Source of the DNA: Ferrithrix thermotolerans DSM 19514
GTDB taxonomy: Bacteria; Actinomycetota; Acidimicrobiia; Acidimicrobiales; Ilumatobacteraceae
DNA: 38,411 nucleotides
Assembly: GCA_945861025.1 (NCBI GenBank)
Contig: CAMASN010000029.1
Coordinates: 1 to 38,411, forward strand
Direction: 5' to 3'
The notes beneath the pieces were generated by a model. That model was not told the origin of the DNA and searched no databases. It saw nothing but the letters and a program-made list of their open reading frames with translations. Of the stretch, positions 23,885 to 32,413 are shown piece after piece (position 1 is the first letter of the stretch; the number at the start of each line of letters is the position of its first letter). The position numbers and the translations under genes were made by a program.

Positions 23885-24691
23885 CTACTCGAACAACCAG
23901 CCTGGACGCACACCCGCTGGGGCGCCCTTGCGGATGTACCACTCAGTGCCGAACGCAACCGCGAAGGCCTCGTCGGGCAACTGCAAAAAGAAGCTGGTGT
24001 CGGTGATCTGGCTGGCGTGGCAACGCATGCTCGCCCGCTTTTGAGCAATGAACGCCGTGACGTCTACAGCGTGAGTGAGCTCAAGCTCGGACATGCCAAA
24101 CGGATTGCCGTCGTCGGCGGGACCAGAGGGATCGAAATCGTCGTCGTTGTCGTCGCCGTTGGCGACGCCCATCTCACTGGCCATGCTCATCACGCGCACG
24201 ATGTGATCGCGGTTCATCGTTGCTTCGAACACGGCAGGTGTGCCGGCGAGTTCGGCGGCACGATGACCAACCTGATGCACCTTGATGTGATCGGGGTGGC
24301 CGTAGTTTCCGTGCCAGTCGTAGGTGGTCATCACGTCGGCTGACTCTTCGCGCAGAATGATGGCCAACCGCTCGGAAGCTTCTTCTAGATCGGCGAGCAG
24401 AAATGACTCAGGGTCGGTGTTCTGCTCCCACCCGGTCATGCCGCTGTCCTTGTAACCCAGCCACTCAAGGCGGTGCACACCAAGTGCCTCGGCCGACTTG
24501 GCTGCTTCGCTCTGACGGCGATGCACCAGTGTCTCGCCCGGAGCAAGATCGTCGGGCACCTCACCGAAGTCGCCGTTGGTAGCCACCACGAGCACCACCC
24601 GATGACCCTCGGCCACGGCTCGGGCAATGCTGCCGCCGGTGGAAATGGTTTCGTCGTCGGGGTGTGCATGAAAGCAGACGAGAGTTCCCAT
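23885..24691 (-). CDS. PIG-L/LmbE family deacetylase (MshB/Mca-like)
   Basis: 268-residue zinc-dependent N-deacetylase family member. The metal motif AHPDDE is at residues 9-14 and the third zinc histidine is in YGHPDHIKVH. In actinobacteria the best-known relatives are MshB, which deacetylates GlcNAc-inositol for mycothiol, and Mca, which cleaves mycothiol S-conjugates. Length and the DWHGNYGHPDH segment fit either; I cannot separate them. An acidic DDNDDDFD loop is unusual. The start overlaps the CoA-transferase stop (TAATG) and its stop is 3 bases before the phosphatase ATG. Confidence 0.85.
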   Translation of the reverse strand: MGTLVCFHAHPDDETISTGGSIARAVAEGHRVVLVVATNGDFGEVPDDLAPGETLVHRRQSEAAKSAEALGVHRLEWLGYKDSGMTGWEQNTDPESFLLADLEEASERLAIILREESADVMTTYDWHGNYGHPDHIKVHQVGHRAAELAGTPAVFEATMNRDHIVRVMSMASEMGVANGDDNDDDFDPSGPADDGNPFGMSELELTHAVDVTAFIAQKRASMRCHASQITDTSFFLQLPDEAFAVAFGTEWYIRKGAPAGVRPGWLFE

Positions 24692-25836
24692 TACTTAATC
24701 GCACCCGACGCAAACAATGTGTCGATGTCGGTGGAGCCGATGCCCCAATCGCTGAGCACCTCACGGGTGTGCTCACCAGCGCGCGCTGGCGGCATTGACA
24801 CCTCGGCTTTGGTGCGACTGAAACGAGGGGCCGGTGCCGCCTGCATGACGCCGTCGTACTTGATGAAGGTGCCACGCTCGACGTTGTGAGGATGTTCCGC
24901 AGCTTCGCTCATCGTGAGCACCGGAGCGAAACACACGTCGGTGTGCTCCATCAGCGCGCACCATTCGTCGCGTGACTTGGTGGCGAACAACTCAGTCAAG
25001 CGGCCCTTGAGATGCGGCCAGTTCGCGGTGTTGTGCTGCTGCGCGAATTCGGGATCGTCGGACAAGCCGGTGATGGCCAACAGTTCGGCGTAGAACTGCG
25101 TCTCGATTGAGCCGATCGAGATGTACTTGTCGTCGCTGCACTTGTAGACGTCGTAGAAATGGGCGCCCGTGTCGAGCAAGTTGGTACCCGGCGCGTTTTC
25201 GTTGAATGCACCCATGTTCTTAAAGCCCCAGAACATGCTCATCAGCACTGCGGCACCGTCGACCATTGCGGTGTCGACAACTTGGCCAGCACCGCTGCGC
25301 TGCGCCTCGAGCAACGCGCACACCACGCCGTACGCGAGGAACATGCCGCCGCCTCCAAAGTCGCCAACCATGTTCAGGGGAGGCACTGGCGCTTCGCCTG
25401 CGCGACTGAAATGCGCCAATGCACCGGCAAGCGAGATGTAGTTGATGTCGTGGCCAGCAGCCAAGGCGTACGGACCTTCTTGACCCCAACCGGTCATGCG
25501 ACCAAACACCAGCTTGGGGTTGCGGGCGAGGCAGGCATCGGGGCCGATACCAAGGCGCTCCATGACGCCTGGGCGGAAGCCTTCGATGAGCGCATCGGCG
25601 CTCTCGATGAGACGCATGAGCGTCTCGACACCTTCGGGGTTCTTGAGGTCGATGGCGATGTTGCGGCGGTTGCGTTGCATGACATCGCGGTTTGGCCCAG
25701 CCTCCGGACGCACAGCCTGGGCGCGCTCGACGCGGATGACTTCTGCACCCATATCGCTGAGCATCATCGCCGCGAATGGACCTGGGCCAATACCCGCGAT
25801 TTCGATGATGCGATAGCCGCTCAATGGACCTGACAT
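24691..25836 (-). CDS. Alpha-methylacyl-CoA racemase-like CoA-transferase family III protein
   Basis: 381 residues from ATG 25836, which has AGGAG 8 bases upstream. It belongs to the CaiB/BaiF family, racemase branch: GHDINYISL contains H129, VGDFGGGG contains D159, and IGSIETQFY contains E245, matching the His/Asp/Glu positions established for the mycobacterial racemase MCR. Racemises 2-methyl-acyl-CoA so that branched chains can enter beta-oxidation. The longer frame to 25908 overlaps the upstream hydrolase and is rejected. Racemase rather than transferase is favoured by these residues, though substrate range is open. Confidence 0.88.
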   Translation of the reverse strand: MSGPLSGYRIIEIAGIGPGPFAAMMLSDMGAEVIRVERAQAVRPEAGPNRDVMQRNRRNIAIDLKNPEGVETLMRLIESADALIEGFRPGVMERLGIGPDACLARNPKLVFGRMTGWGQEGPYALAAGHDINYISLAGALAHFSRAGEAPVPPLNMVGDFGGGGMFLAYGVVCALLEAQRSGAGQVVDTAMVDGAAVLMSMFWGFKNMGAFNENAPGTNLLDTGAHFYDVYKCSDDKYISIGSIETQFYAELLAITGLSDDPEFAQQHNTANWPHLKGRLTELFATKSRDEWCALMEHTDVCFAPVLTMSEAAEHPHNVERGTFIKYDGVMQAAPAPRFSRTKAEVSMPPARAGEHTREVLSDWGIGSTDIDTLFASGAIK

Positions 25837-25879
25837 GTTGATGACTCCTGTGAAATGGACGAGAAGAAGAAGGGAATAG

Positions 25880-26779
25880 TTAGCGATTGGCGTTGGCGAC
25901 AATCGCATCGGCGATCACCGGCCACAACGGTGTAGGGAAATCGTGGCCCATGTCGGCCACCAAGAACAGGTTGGCGCCGGGGATCAGCTCTGCGGTGCGC
26001 ACACCACCTTCGGGAGGCAGCAACGTGTCGTCGCGGCCGTGCACCACCAACGTGGGCATTGTGAGTTGCGGCAGCAACTCGGCGCGTGATCCGCTGGCGG
26101 CGATTGCCCCTAAGTGTCGGGTGCTGCCTTCGGGATAGAAACTGCGATCGTACGAACGCGCGGCCTGAGCACGAACTTCGTGGGCGTCTGCATAACGCTT
26201 CGACTGCCAGATCATTGAGGCCACCGATGCATCAATGTATCCTTGACGGTCGCTGGGCGGTTCGGCCAGCAGCACTGCGCCTGCCTCGGGCAGCGGCATG
26301 CCGACATCGGACTCGCCCGTGTTCGACATGATCGAGGTGAGCGAGTGCGTGTGCTGCGGATATTCGATAGCCACGGTCTGCGCGATCATGCCACCCATCG
26401 ATGCACCAACGATGTGCGCCCCGGAGAATCCGAGTGCGCTCAGCAGACCAACCGCATCGGCCGCCATGTCGGACAACGTGTACGGCACTGGTGGCAACAG
26501 ATCGGGCTGGCCGCCGAGCGCTGCCATCATCACACCGGCCATGTCGATCTCGACACCGTCGAGTTTGGTGCTGAGGCCACAGTCACGATTGTCGAAACGA
26601 ATCACGCAATAGCCACGGTTGGCAAGCATCTCGCAAAAGCCATCGGGCCACAGCGTGAGTTGTGCGCCGAAGCCCATGATGAGCAACATCGCCGGATCTT
26701 TTGACGACCCGATGATCTCGTATTCGAGTTCGACAGGCTCGTTGGTAGAAGCGATGTTGTTGACAACGACTTTTGGCAT
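25880..26779 (-). CDS. Alpha/beta hydrolase
   Basis: 299 residues from ATG 26779. The nucleophile elbow is GASMG with S127; the acid is in GRDDTLLP (D250 or D251) and the histidine in MGHDFP (about H279). The oxyanion region IMGFGAQLTLWP is typical of lipolytic or esterase-like members. An in-frame GTG at 26818 would add 13 residues. It precedes the racemase gene by 43 bases and may be part of the same lipid-related group. Substrate unknown. Confidence 0.87.
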   Translation of the reverse strand: MPKVVVNNIASTNEPVELEYEIIGSSKDPAMLLIMGFGAQLTLWPDGFCEMLANRGYCVIRFDNRDCGLSTKLDGVEIDMAGVMMAALGGQPDLLPPVPYTLSDMAADAVGLLSALGFSGAHIVGASMGGMIAQTVAIEYPQHTHSLTSIMSNTGESDVGMPLPEAGAVLLAEPPSDRQGYIDASVASMIWQSKRYADAHEVRAQAARSYDRSFYPEGSTRHLGAIAASGSRAELLPQLTMPTLVVHGRDDTLLPPEGGVRTAELIPGANLFLVADMGHDFPTPLWPVIADAIVANANR

Positions 26780-26829
26780 CTGGCGAGTCTCGTGTGCGAG
26801 CGGCTCATCGGTCAACACGGACGACCGAC

Positions 26830-26835
26830 TACGGT
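26830..26835 (+). promoter_or_regulatory. Candidate leaderless -10 of the LLM oxidoreductase gene
   Basis: TACGGT fits TAnnnT and ends 6 bases before ATG 26842; there is no Shine-Dalgarno. The divergent hydrolase start is 62 bases away (or 23 if its GTG is used). Confidence 0.5.
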
Positions 26836-26841
26836 TGCAAC

Positions 26842-27741
26842 ATGACGATTTTCGGGGTGCACACAGGCCTACAAAACATCACCAGCGACGATCTGCGCGC
26901 TTCGTGGCGGCGCATTGAATCGCTCGGATACGGGTGGATCTCGATCTGGGATCACTTCTATGGCGCCACCGGCAAGCCCGACGATGCCGAGTGTCTTGAA
27001 TCAGTTGCGATGCATGCAGCGTTGGCGTGCGAGACCTCGCGGGTGCGCATCGGTTCGCTGGTGTACTCCATCGGCTATCGCCACCCCGCGATTCTGGCCA
27101 AAGCAATCACCACCATCGACCACCTCAGCAACGGTCGCGCCGACATGGGCATCGGTGCCGGTTGGGCTCAGGTCGAATACAACGCATACGGCATCGAGTT
27201 CCCCGAAGTGAAAGTGCGCATGGACCAACTCGAAGAAGGCATCCAAGTGTTGCGCGGCATGCTGCACACCGAGGCGTCGAACTTTGAAGGCAAGTACTTC
27301 TCTACCACCGATGCACGTAACGAGCCTCGGCCCGTGCAAGCCAAGATGCCCATCTGGGTGGGCGGCGGCGGCGAGAAGCGCACGCTCAAGATCACTGCAA
27401 AATACGCCGACGGCTGGAACGTGCCGTTCGTGTCGCCTGAAGAATTCGCTCGCAAGCGGGACGTGCTGCACGAGCATTGCGCAACGGTTGGCCGCAACCC
27501 CGATGAAATCAGCTGCGCCATCAACGTGGGTCTGGCATGGACCGAAGAAAGTCTGAAAGCACAGTTCGGTCACCTCGCCAATGCCGTGCGCAACGGTTGC
27601 CTCACCGGCAGCGACGAGCAGGTGCTCGACCGCATTGGTCAGTACATCGAAGCTGGCGCGAATCAGGTGAACATCGCGCTGCGCGCACCGTTCGATCTCG
27701 ATGCCCTCGAGCGTCTGAGCATCGCCCTCAAGTTGGCATGA
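26842..27741 (+). CDS. LLM-class flavin-dependent oxidoreductase, probably F420-dependent
   Basis: 299-residue luciferase-like TIM-barrel protein. Characteristic segments are SLGYGWISIWDHFYG near the start, RVRIGSLVYSIGYRHPAILAK, LSNGRADMGIGAGW and MPIWVGGGGEKRTLK. The HFYG/DHF region and GIGAGW are typical of actinobacterial members using coenzyme F420, though FMN use is not excluded. ATG 26842 is chosen over the in-frame start at 26773 because the family N-terminus (FGVHTGL) begins there and the -10 stands 6 bases before it. The stop overlaps the next start (ATGA). Confidence 0.87.
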   Translation: MTIFGVHTGLQNITSDDLRASWRRIESLGYGWISIWDHFYGATGKPDDAECLESVAMHAALACETSRVRIGSLVYSIGYRHPAILAKAITTIDHLSNGRADMGIGAGWAQVEYNAYGIEFPEVKVRMDQLEEGIQVLRGMLHTEASNFEGKYFSTTDARNEPRPVQAKMPIWVGGGGEKRTLKITAKYADGWNVPFVSPEEFARKRDVLHEHCATVGRNPDEISCAINVGLAWTEESLKAQFGHLANAVRNGCLTGSDEQVLDRIGQYIEAGANQVNIALRAPFDLDALERLSIALKLA

Positions 27742-28742
27742 CCAACCACTTCGTTGCTCGCGCCCCGGGCCGCGTGAACCTCATCGGCGACCACACCGAC
27801 TACACCGGCGGCCTGGTGCTGCCGATGACCATCGATCGCTGGACCGTTATCGAAGGCTCGCACGGCGAAAGCACTATCACGCTCACCTCGGCCGACGAAC
27901 CAGACCCCGTCAGCATCACGCTGCCCGTTGAGAACCCGGCCGCTGCTGAGCCACGTTGGGGCCGTTATGTTGCCGGGGTGGCAGCCGAAATTGGGGTGAC
28001 TGCGATACCGATCGTCGGCCACGTCACCACCACCATTCCGGTAGGCGCTGGATTGTCCAGCAGTGCCGCGCTCGAAGTCGCTGCGGCTCTCGCGCTTGGG
28101 TTCGATGGCACCGCTGCCGACCTCGCCCAGTTGGCTCGGCGCGCCGAGCACCGCGCCAGCGGTGTGCCGTGCGGGATCATGGACCAACTCTGCATTGCAG
28201 CCGGGGTCGCCGATCACGCGTTGCTCATCGATTGCCACACCCTCGAAATCGAGGCCGTGCCGGTGCCGCACAATGCCGATGTCATCGTGCAGTTTGTGGC
28301 GCACCGCACGTTGGCCGGCAGCGAGTACGCGCAACGTGTGGCCGAGTGCGAGCGCGCCGAACGACTCATCGGCCCACTGCGGCTCGCAACTCTCGCCGAC
28401 GTGCGCACCATCGACGATCCGCTTATTCAGCGCCGCGCCCGCCATGTCGTCAGCGAGAACCAACGCGTGCGCGACTTCGCCGTCGCACTGCGCACTAACG
28501 ACCTCGCGACGGCAGGGCGACTCATGCTCGAAAGCCACCACAGCCTGCGCGACGACTACGAAACCAGCACCCCGGCCATCAACGAAGCCGTGCGGCAAAT
28601 GTGCGCCACGCCTGGCGTATACGGCGCGCGAATGACTGGGGGCGGGTTCGGCGGCTGCATTGTTGCCCTCACTGCGCCAGGGACCACAACCACCGGTTGG
28701 GTGGTTCGCGCCGTGGACGGTGCCACCATCGACCGAACATAA
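27738..28742 (+). CDS. galK: Galactokinase-like GHMP kinase
   Basis: 334 residues. The galactokinase signature GRVNLIGDHTDYTGG is at 11-25; family members usually have Glu where D18 stands. The ATP loop is PVGAGLSSSAALE, the catalytic aspartate is in GIMDQ and the third GHMP motif is ARMTGGGFGGC. It would phosphorylate galactose (or a close sugar) at C1, the first Leloir step, but no galT or galE is in the window. Shorter than E. coli GalK (382). It starts inside the LLM stop codon and is followed by DUF952 with an 11-base gap. Confidence 0.83.
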   Translation: MTNHFVARAPGRVNLIGDHTDYTGGLVLPMTIDRWTVIEGSHGESTITLTSADEPDPVSITLPVENPAAAEPRWGRYVAGVAAEIGVTAIPIVGHVTTTIPVGAGLSSSAALEVAAALALGFDGTAADLAQLARRAEHRASGVPCGIMDQLCIAAGVADHALLIDCHTLEIEAVPVPHNADVIVQFVAHRTLAGSEYAQRVAECERAERLIGPLRLATLADVRTIDDPLIQRRARHVVSENQRVRDFAVALRTNDLATAGRLMLESHHSLRDDYETSTPAINEAVRQMCATPGVYGARMTGGGFGGCIVALTAPGTTTTGWVVRAVDGATIDRT

Positions 28743-28753
28743 GGAAACAACAC

Positions 28754-29128
28754 ATGGCCGTAGTGCTTCATCTCATGCCAGTCGCTGCGTGGTTGGCTCT
28801 CGCCGATGGCGAACCAGTCACCAACGCATCGCTCGAAAGCGAAGGATTCATCCACTGCACCGACGAACCACGCGTCATGCTGTTGGTCGCGAACGCCTTC
28901 TATTCGGCGCTGCCCGGAGCATTTATCGTTGCCCATGTCGACACCGAGCGACTCACGAGTCGGTGTGTATGGGAGACCCCCGCGCACATCAGCGATTCGG
29001 GTCAGGCGCTCGCTCCACAATTTCCACATGTGTACGGGCCGATCGATCGAGCCGCCGTGATTGCGACTCAGACAATGATGCGCGACGAACACGGCGCATT
29101 CATCGGATACGAATCAGTCGCGCAGTAG
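28754..29128 (+). CDS. DUF952 family protein
   Basis: 124-residue protein of the DUF952 family, recognised from HLMPVAAWLALADG, SLESEGFIHCTDEP and FPHVYGPID. The family has no settled function. ATG 28754 has AAGGAAA upstream. It ends with a 15-base overlap with the convergent bPH2/SHOCT gene. It probably belongs to the same transcript as the LLM and galactokinase genes. Confidence 0.82.
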   Translation: MAVVLHLMPVAAWLALADGEPVTNASLESEGFIHCTDEPRVMLLVANAFYSALPGAFIVAHVDTERLTSRCVWETPAHISDSGQALAPQFPHVYGPIDRAAVIATQTMMRDEHGAFIGYESVAQ

Positions 29129-29740
29129 ACGCGCCTTTTGCGCATCGAACTCGTCTTGCGAGAGTGCACCGCGATCGAGCAGACCCTCGAGCTTTTCTAA
29201 CTGGCCAGCGATGTCGAAGGGCATTGGCGACGGCGGGGTGAATCCCATCGTTCGAGCCGCTTTGGCCTCAACCTGAGAATGCAGCAAATTCTGAACTGCT
29301 TGCGGACGGCTGATGTCGGTGAAGCGCTGCTGACCGTCTTCGCCGCCCGACTCAATGAGTAGATCGCCTGCGCCGATGATGCGCTCGAAGATCGTCTGAT
29401 TGAAGTTGATGTTATTCACGCGGCCGAGTGGGATCTCGATGCCGCGCTTGGCAATCACGCCCTCGCGAAAAATGACGCGATCGCTGGTGATTACGAAGTT
29501 GGTGGTGCGCCACTTCACGAAGCGCTGCAACAACCACGCTGCCGAGAGCACGATGGCGGCGGTGATGACGACCGTCAACAACGTGCGAACCGTGCCGGAA
29601 TCGAGTTGAGCCGGCAGCACTAAGCCGGCAATAACGCACAACGCCAGTGTCGATGCTGACCCCGCAAAGAACCACCAATGCGGCTGCAGGTCGAGGACCA
29701 CCGTTTCATTCGGGTTGAGATGCTTCTTCGGATACGCCAT
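29114..29740 (-). CDS. bPH2-domain membrane protein with SHOCT motif
   Basis: 208 residues. Two transmembrane helices (about 21-45 and 52-72) are followed by a bacterial pleckstrin-homology (YdbS-like) domain with TTNFVITSDRVIFREG and RGIEIPLGRVNNINF, and a C-terminal SHOCT helix (about 177-207, LEKLEGLLDRGALSQDEFDAQKARLL, here split by its usual Gly). Such proteins are membrane-associated; their function is largely unknown. ATG 29740 has TATAGT 7 bases upstream and no Shine-Dalgarno. Divergent from uvrD2. Confidence 0.87.
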   Translation of the reverse strand: MAYPKKHLNPNETVVLDLQPHWWFFAGSASTLALCVIAGLVLPAQLDSGTVRTLLTVVITAAIVLSAAWLLQRFVKWRTTNFVITSDRVIFREGVIAKRGIEIPLGRVNNINFNQTIFERIIGAGDLLIESGGEDGQQRFTDISRPQAVQNLLHSQVEAKAARTMGFTPPSPMPFDIAGQLEKLEGLLDRGALSQDEFDAQKARLLRD

Positions 29741-29747
29741 GAGCGCA

Positions 29748-29787
29748 ACTATACGTGAAGCGCAATGCCTGCCCAGCGACGTAACGT
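29748..29787. promoter_or_regulatory. Paired divergent leaderless -10 elements, bPH2 gene and uvrD2
   Basis: On the minus strand TATAGT (29753-29748) ends 7 bases before the ATG of the bPH2 gene. On the plus strand TAACGT (29782-29787) ends 6 bases before the ATG of uvrD2. Neither start has a Shine-Dalgarno. Both would give transcripts beginning at the start codon, with the two promoters sharing the 53-base gap. Confidence 0.55.
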
Positions 29788-29793
29788 GGCCGG

Positions 29794-31677
29794 ATGAACG
29801 TGGAGGAACTGCTGCTCGGCCTTGACACGGATCAACGCGTAGCCGTCACAGTGGCAGCGTCGCCCCTTGCGATCATCGCTGCCGCCGGGTCGGGCAAGAC
29901 CACCGTGCTGACCCGCCGCATCGCCTATCGAATCGCCAGCGACCCCGATGTCGACGCGCAACATGTACTCGCGCTGACCTTCACCAACCAGGCCGCCAGC
30001 GAACTACACCGACGCCTTCGCCGTTGCGGATTACGCGAGCGCGTCGAGGCCGGCACGTTCCACGCCGTGGCCCTTCGCCTGCTTCGCCAACGTGCCATCG
30101 ACATCGGCCAACGGCCACCTTCGGTAGCCACCGACCGGTTCCGTCTGATCAACGAAGCACTTCGCGCGGCTGGCTCAAAGGCCGATGCTGCGGCCGTGCT
30201 GAACGATCTCGACTGGACCCGTGCTCGTCGCGTTTCGTTCGCCGACTCGGCCGCAGTCGCACGGCGTGCCGGGCGACGCACCAGCCTCAGCGCCACCGAG
30301 CTTGCCAACGTGGCCGCCGCGTACGAAGCGCTCAAGACCCGCCGCGGCGTCGTCGACTTCGATGACCTTCTCGAGCGATGCCTACATGCGCTCACCAACG
30401 ACCGGCAGTGGGCATCGGGCATTCGCTGGCGCTTTCGACATCTATTCGTCGACGAAGCGCAAGACCTCAACCCATTGCAGTACGCGTTCCTCGAAGCGAT
30501 ACGCGATGGCCGACCAGACCTCTGCCTCGTTGGCGATCCACGGCAAGCGATTTTCGGATTCAACGGCGCCGACCCAACCATCATGGACAACGTGGCCCGG
30601 TTGTATCCGGGCATCACCATCACCCGACTCACCCGCAACTACCGCTGCACGCCACAGATAATCGACGCGGCACGTGGCGTTCTTCAACGATCCGAACAAA
30701 GCGACGACTCAATCGCGGTACCGATGGATGGCGCAGCAGTACGAGTGGTCAGCGCTACCGACGACATCAACGAGAACGTGGCGGTTGCCCGCCTCCTGCG
30801 CGAAATGGTGGGTCCGCAGCAACTGTGGCGCAGTTGCGCCGTGTTGGCTCGCACAGTTGCCCAACTCACGGCCGTACACGCCGCTCTCGCGCGCGCTGGG
30901 GTGCCAGCCAACCTGCAAGGGCGCAGCGGCGCCAAACGGGCATTTGGGGCCGCTATCGCCGAGGCCTATGGCTGTCGCACCCACACCGAACTCGGCGCGT
31001 GGGTTGAGATCGTGGCAGCCGACCCTGCGGCGAATCCCACCCGCGCTCGCGTAGCCGAAGCAGCCGACCGATTCATTGCGCAGGGAACCGGCCTTTCGTT
31101 TCGCGCATGGGTCGAACTGCATTCACCGTTCGACAATCTCGACAACGCCGAACCCGACGACGCCGTTGACCTGCTCACGTTTCACGGAGCCAAGGGTCGC
31201 GAGTGGCAAACCGTGGTCATCATCGGCGCCGAGCATGGTCTCGTGCCGCACTCGTCGGCCACAACCAAGGCCCAGCGCGACGAAGAAGCACGGTTGCTCT
31301 ATGTGGCGTGCACCCGAGCCCGCGAGCAACTCGTCATCTCATGGGCAGCACTGCGCAACGGACGAGCCAGCCAACCTTCGGCGCTCATTGCCGACATAGC
31401 CTCCGACACCGATGCGGTCGTGGTGCCATCGCCGATTCCGCGCCTGCCGCGTGCCATTGTCGATCCGGTGTACGCCGCGCTTGTGGCGTGGCGCACTACG
31501 GCAGCGAAGGCAGCGCAGGTATCGCCAACCTCTATTTGCTCCGACGAATCACTTCGCGCCGTGGCCAAGGCTCGCCCAACCACCGTTGAAGAGATCGTTC
31601 TGGTGGCCAAGCTCGGCCCCGTGTCTGGCGCGCGAATTGCTCCGCGCATTCTGAGCGCACTCACTCAGGCGCTGTAG
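29794..31677 (+). CDS. uvrD2: UvrD2-like SF1 DNA helicase with C-terminal HRDC domain
   Basis: 627-residue UvrD/PcrA-family 3'-5' helicase. Q-motif-like LDTDQRVAV, Walker A AAAGSGKTT (29-37), Walker B VDEAQD (219-224), GDPRQAIFGFNGAD, LTRNYRCTPQII, HGAKGREWQTVVIIGAEHG and LLYVACTRARE are all present. Residues from about 555 form an HRDC domain, the mark of actinobacterial UvrD2 as opposed to UvrD1. Some 70 residues shorter than the mycobacterial form, mainly because the four-cysteine segment seen there is missing (inference from general knowledge). The convergent thioesterase overlaps its last 17 bases. Confidence 0.9.
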   Translation: MNVEELLLGLDTDQRVAVTVAASPLAIIAAAGSGKTTVLTRRIAYRIASDPDVDAQHVLALTFTNQAASELHRRLRRCGLRERVEAGTFHAVALRLLRQRAIDIGQRPPSVATDRFRLINEALRAAGSKADAAAVLNDLDWTRARRVSFADSAAVARRAGRRTSLSATELANVAAAYEALKTRRGVVDFDDLLERCLHALTNDRQWASGIRWRFRHLFVDEAQDLNPLQYAFLEAIRDGRPDLCLVGDPRQAIFGFNGADPTIMDNVARLYPGITITRLTRNYRCTPQIIDAARGVLQRSEQSDDSIAVPMDGAAVRVVSATDDINENVAVARLLREMVGPQQLWRSCAVLARTVAQLTAVHAALARAGVPANLQGRSGAKRAFGAAIAEAYGCRTHTELGAWVEIVAADPAANPTRARVAEAADRFIAQGTGLSFRAWVELHSPFDNLDNAEPDDAVDLLTFHGAKGREWQTVVIIGAEHGLVPHSSATTKAQRDEEARLLYVACTRAREQLVISWAALRNGRASQPSALIADIASDTDAVVVPSPIPRLPRAIVDPVYAALVAWRTTAAKAAQVSPTSICSDESLRAVAKARPTTVEEIVLVAKLGPVSGARIAPRILSALTQAL

Positions 31678-32413
31678 CCGAGTTTCCCAAACGAATCTGC
31701 ATGAGCCGTTCGAACACCGCTGGCTTCATTGAGATGAACAAACCTTCGGCTTCGGCACACAGCGTGTCGCCGGCTCGCAGTTCGGCGCTCGCGTAGATCT
31801 TGCGTCCCTCGACTCGATCGAGGCGACCGATGAAGCGCACCTCACGGAACAGAGGCGTGGGCGAGCGATAGGAAATCGTGAGCCGACCGGTCATCCCCGC
31901 ACTGCCAGATTGCGCCTGAGCGAAACCGAGTACCTCGTCGAAACCGGCAGCGATAAAACCACCGTGCAGGCAGCCCGGAGGCCCTTCGTAGGCGGCCCCG
32001 TAGGTGCATGTGGCAAACACTTCGCCGTTCTCGGCGAAGTTCATGCTGATGGGTGGCGCCAGCGGATTCAGCACGCCGATAAACGGACTGAAGTCGATGA
32101 AGTTTTGGTGTCCGTTCGCCAATGAGCCTTCGGCCACACCCACATAGCTGCGACCATGCGATTGCTGCTGGAGCAACGCTGCGGCCCGCTTCACAAGAAT
32201 GGAGGCGGCTTCAAGCTCACTGTCCTCAGCGTTGTTGCGCATGAGTTCGTCGATCACCACACGCGTAGCTTCTGCGAGTTCGGCACGAGTGCCAGAAGAC
32301 GCCATGACACCTGTATTGCGCGCAGCGAGCGCGTCGCGCATATTGGCTGGCCCGCCAACCGAGAAGGGGCGGTCGTCAGGCAGGTCGCGGGTTGGGTCTA
32401 ATGGGTCGCTCAC
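31661..32413 (-). CDS. PaaI-type hotdog thioesterase
   Basis: 250 residues. The hotdog fold with thioesterase signature is visible as PPGCLHGGFIAAGFDEVLGF, followed by TGRLTISYRSPTPLFREV, the strand pair common to PaaI/MaoC-like thioesterases. It would hydrolyse an acyl-CoA; the substrate is unknown. The GTG start at 32413 overlaps the xthA stop (GTGA) and gives a polar ~70-residue helical N-terminal extension before the hotdog; the longer frame to 32587 is antisense of xthA and rejected. An ATG near 32342 is a possible later start. Confidence 0.8.
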   Translation of the reverse strand: MSDPLDPTRDLPDDRPFSVGGPANMRDALAARNTGVMASSGTRAELAEATRVVIDELMRNNAEDSELEAASILVKRAAALLQQQSHGRSYVGVAEGSLANGHQNFIDFSPFIGVLNPLAPPISMNFAENGEVFATCTYGAAYEGPPGCLHGGFIAAGFDEVLGFAQAQSGSAGMTGRLTISYRSPTPLFREVRFIGRLDRVEGRKIYASAELRAGDTLCAEAEGLFISMKPAVFERLMQIRLGNSATAPE

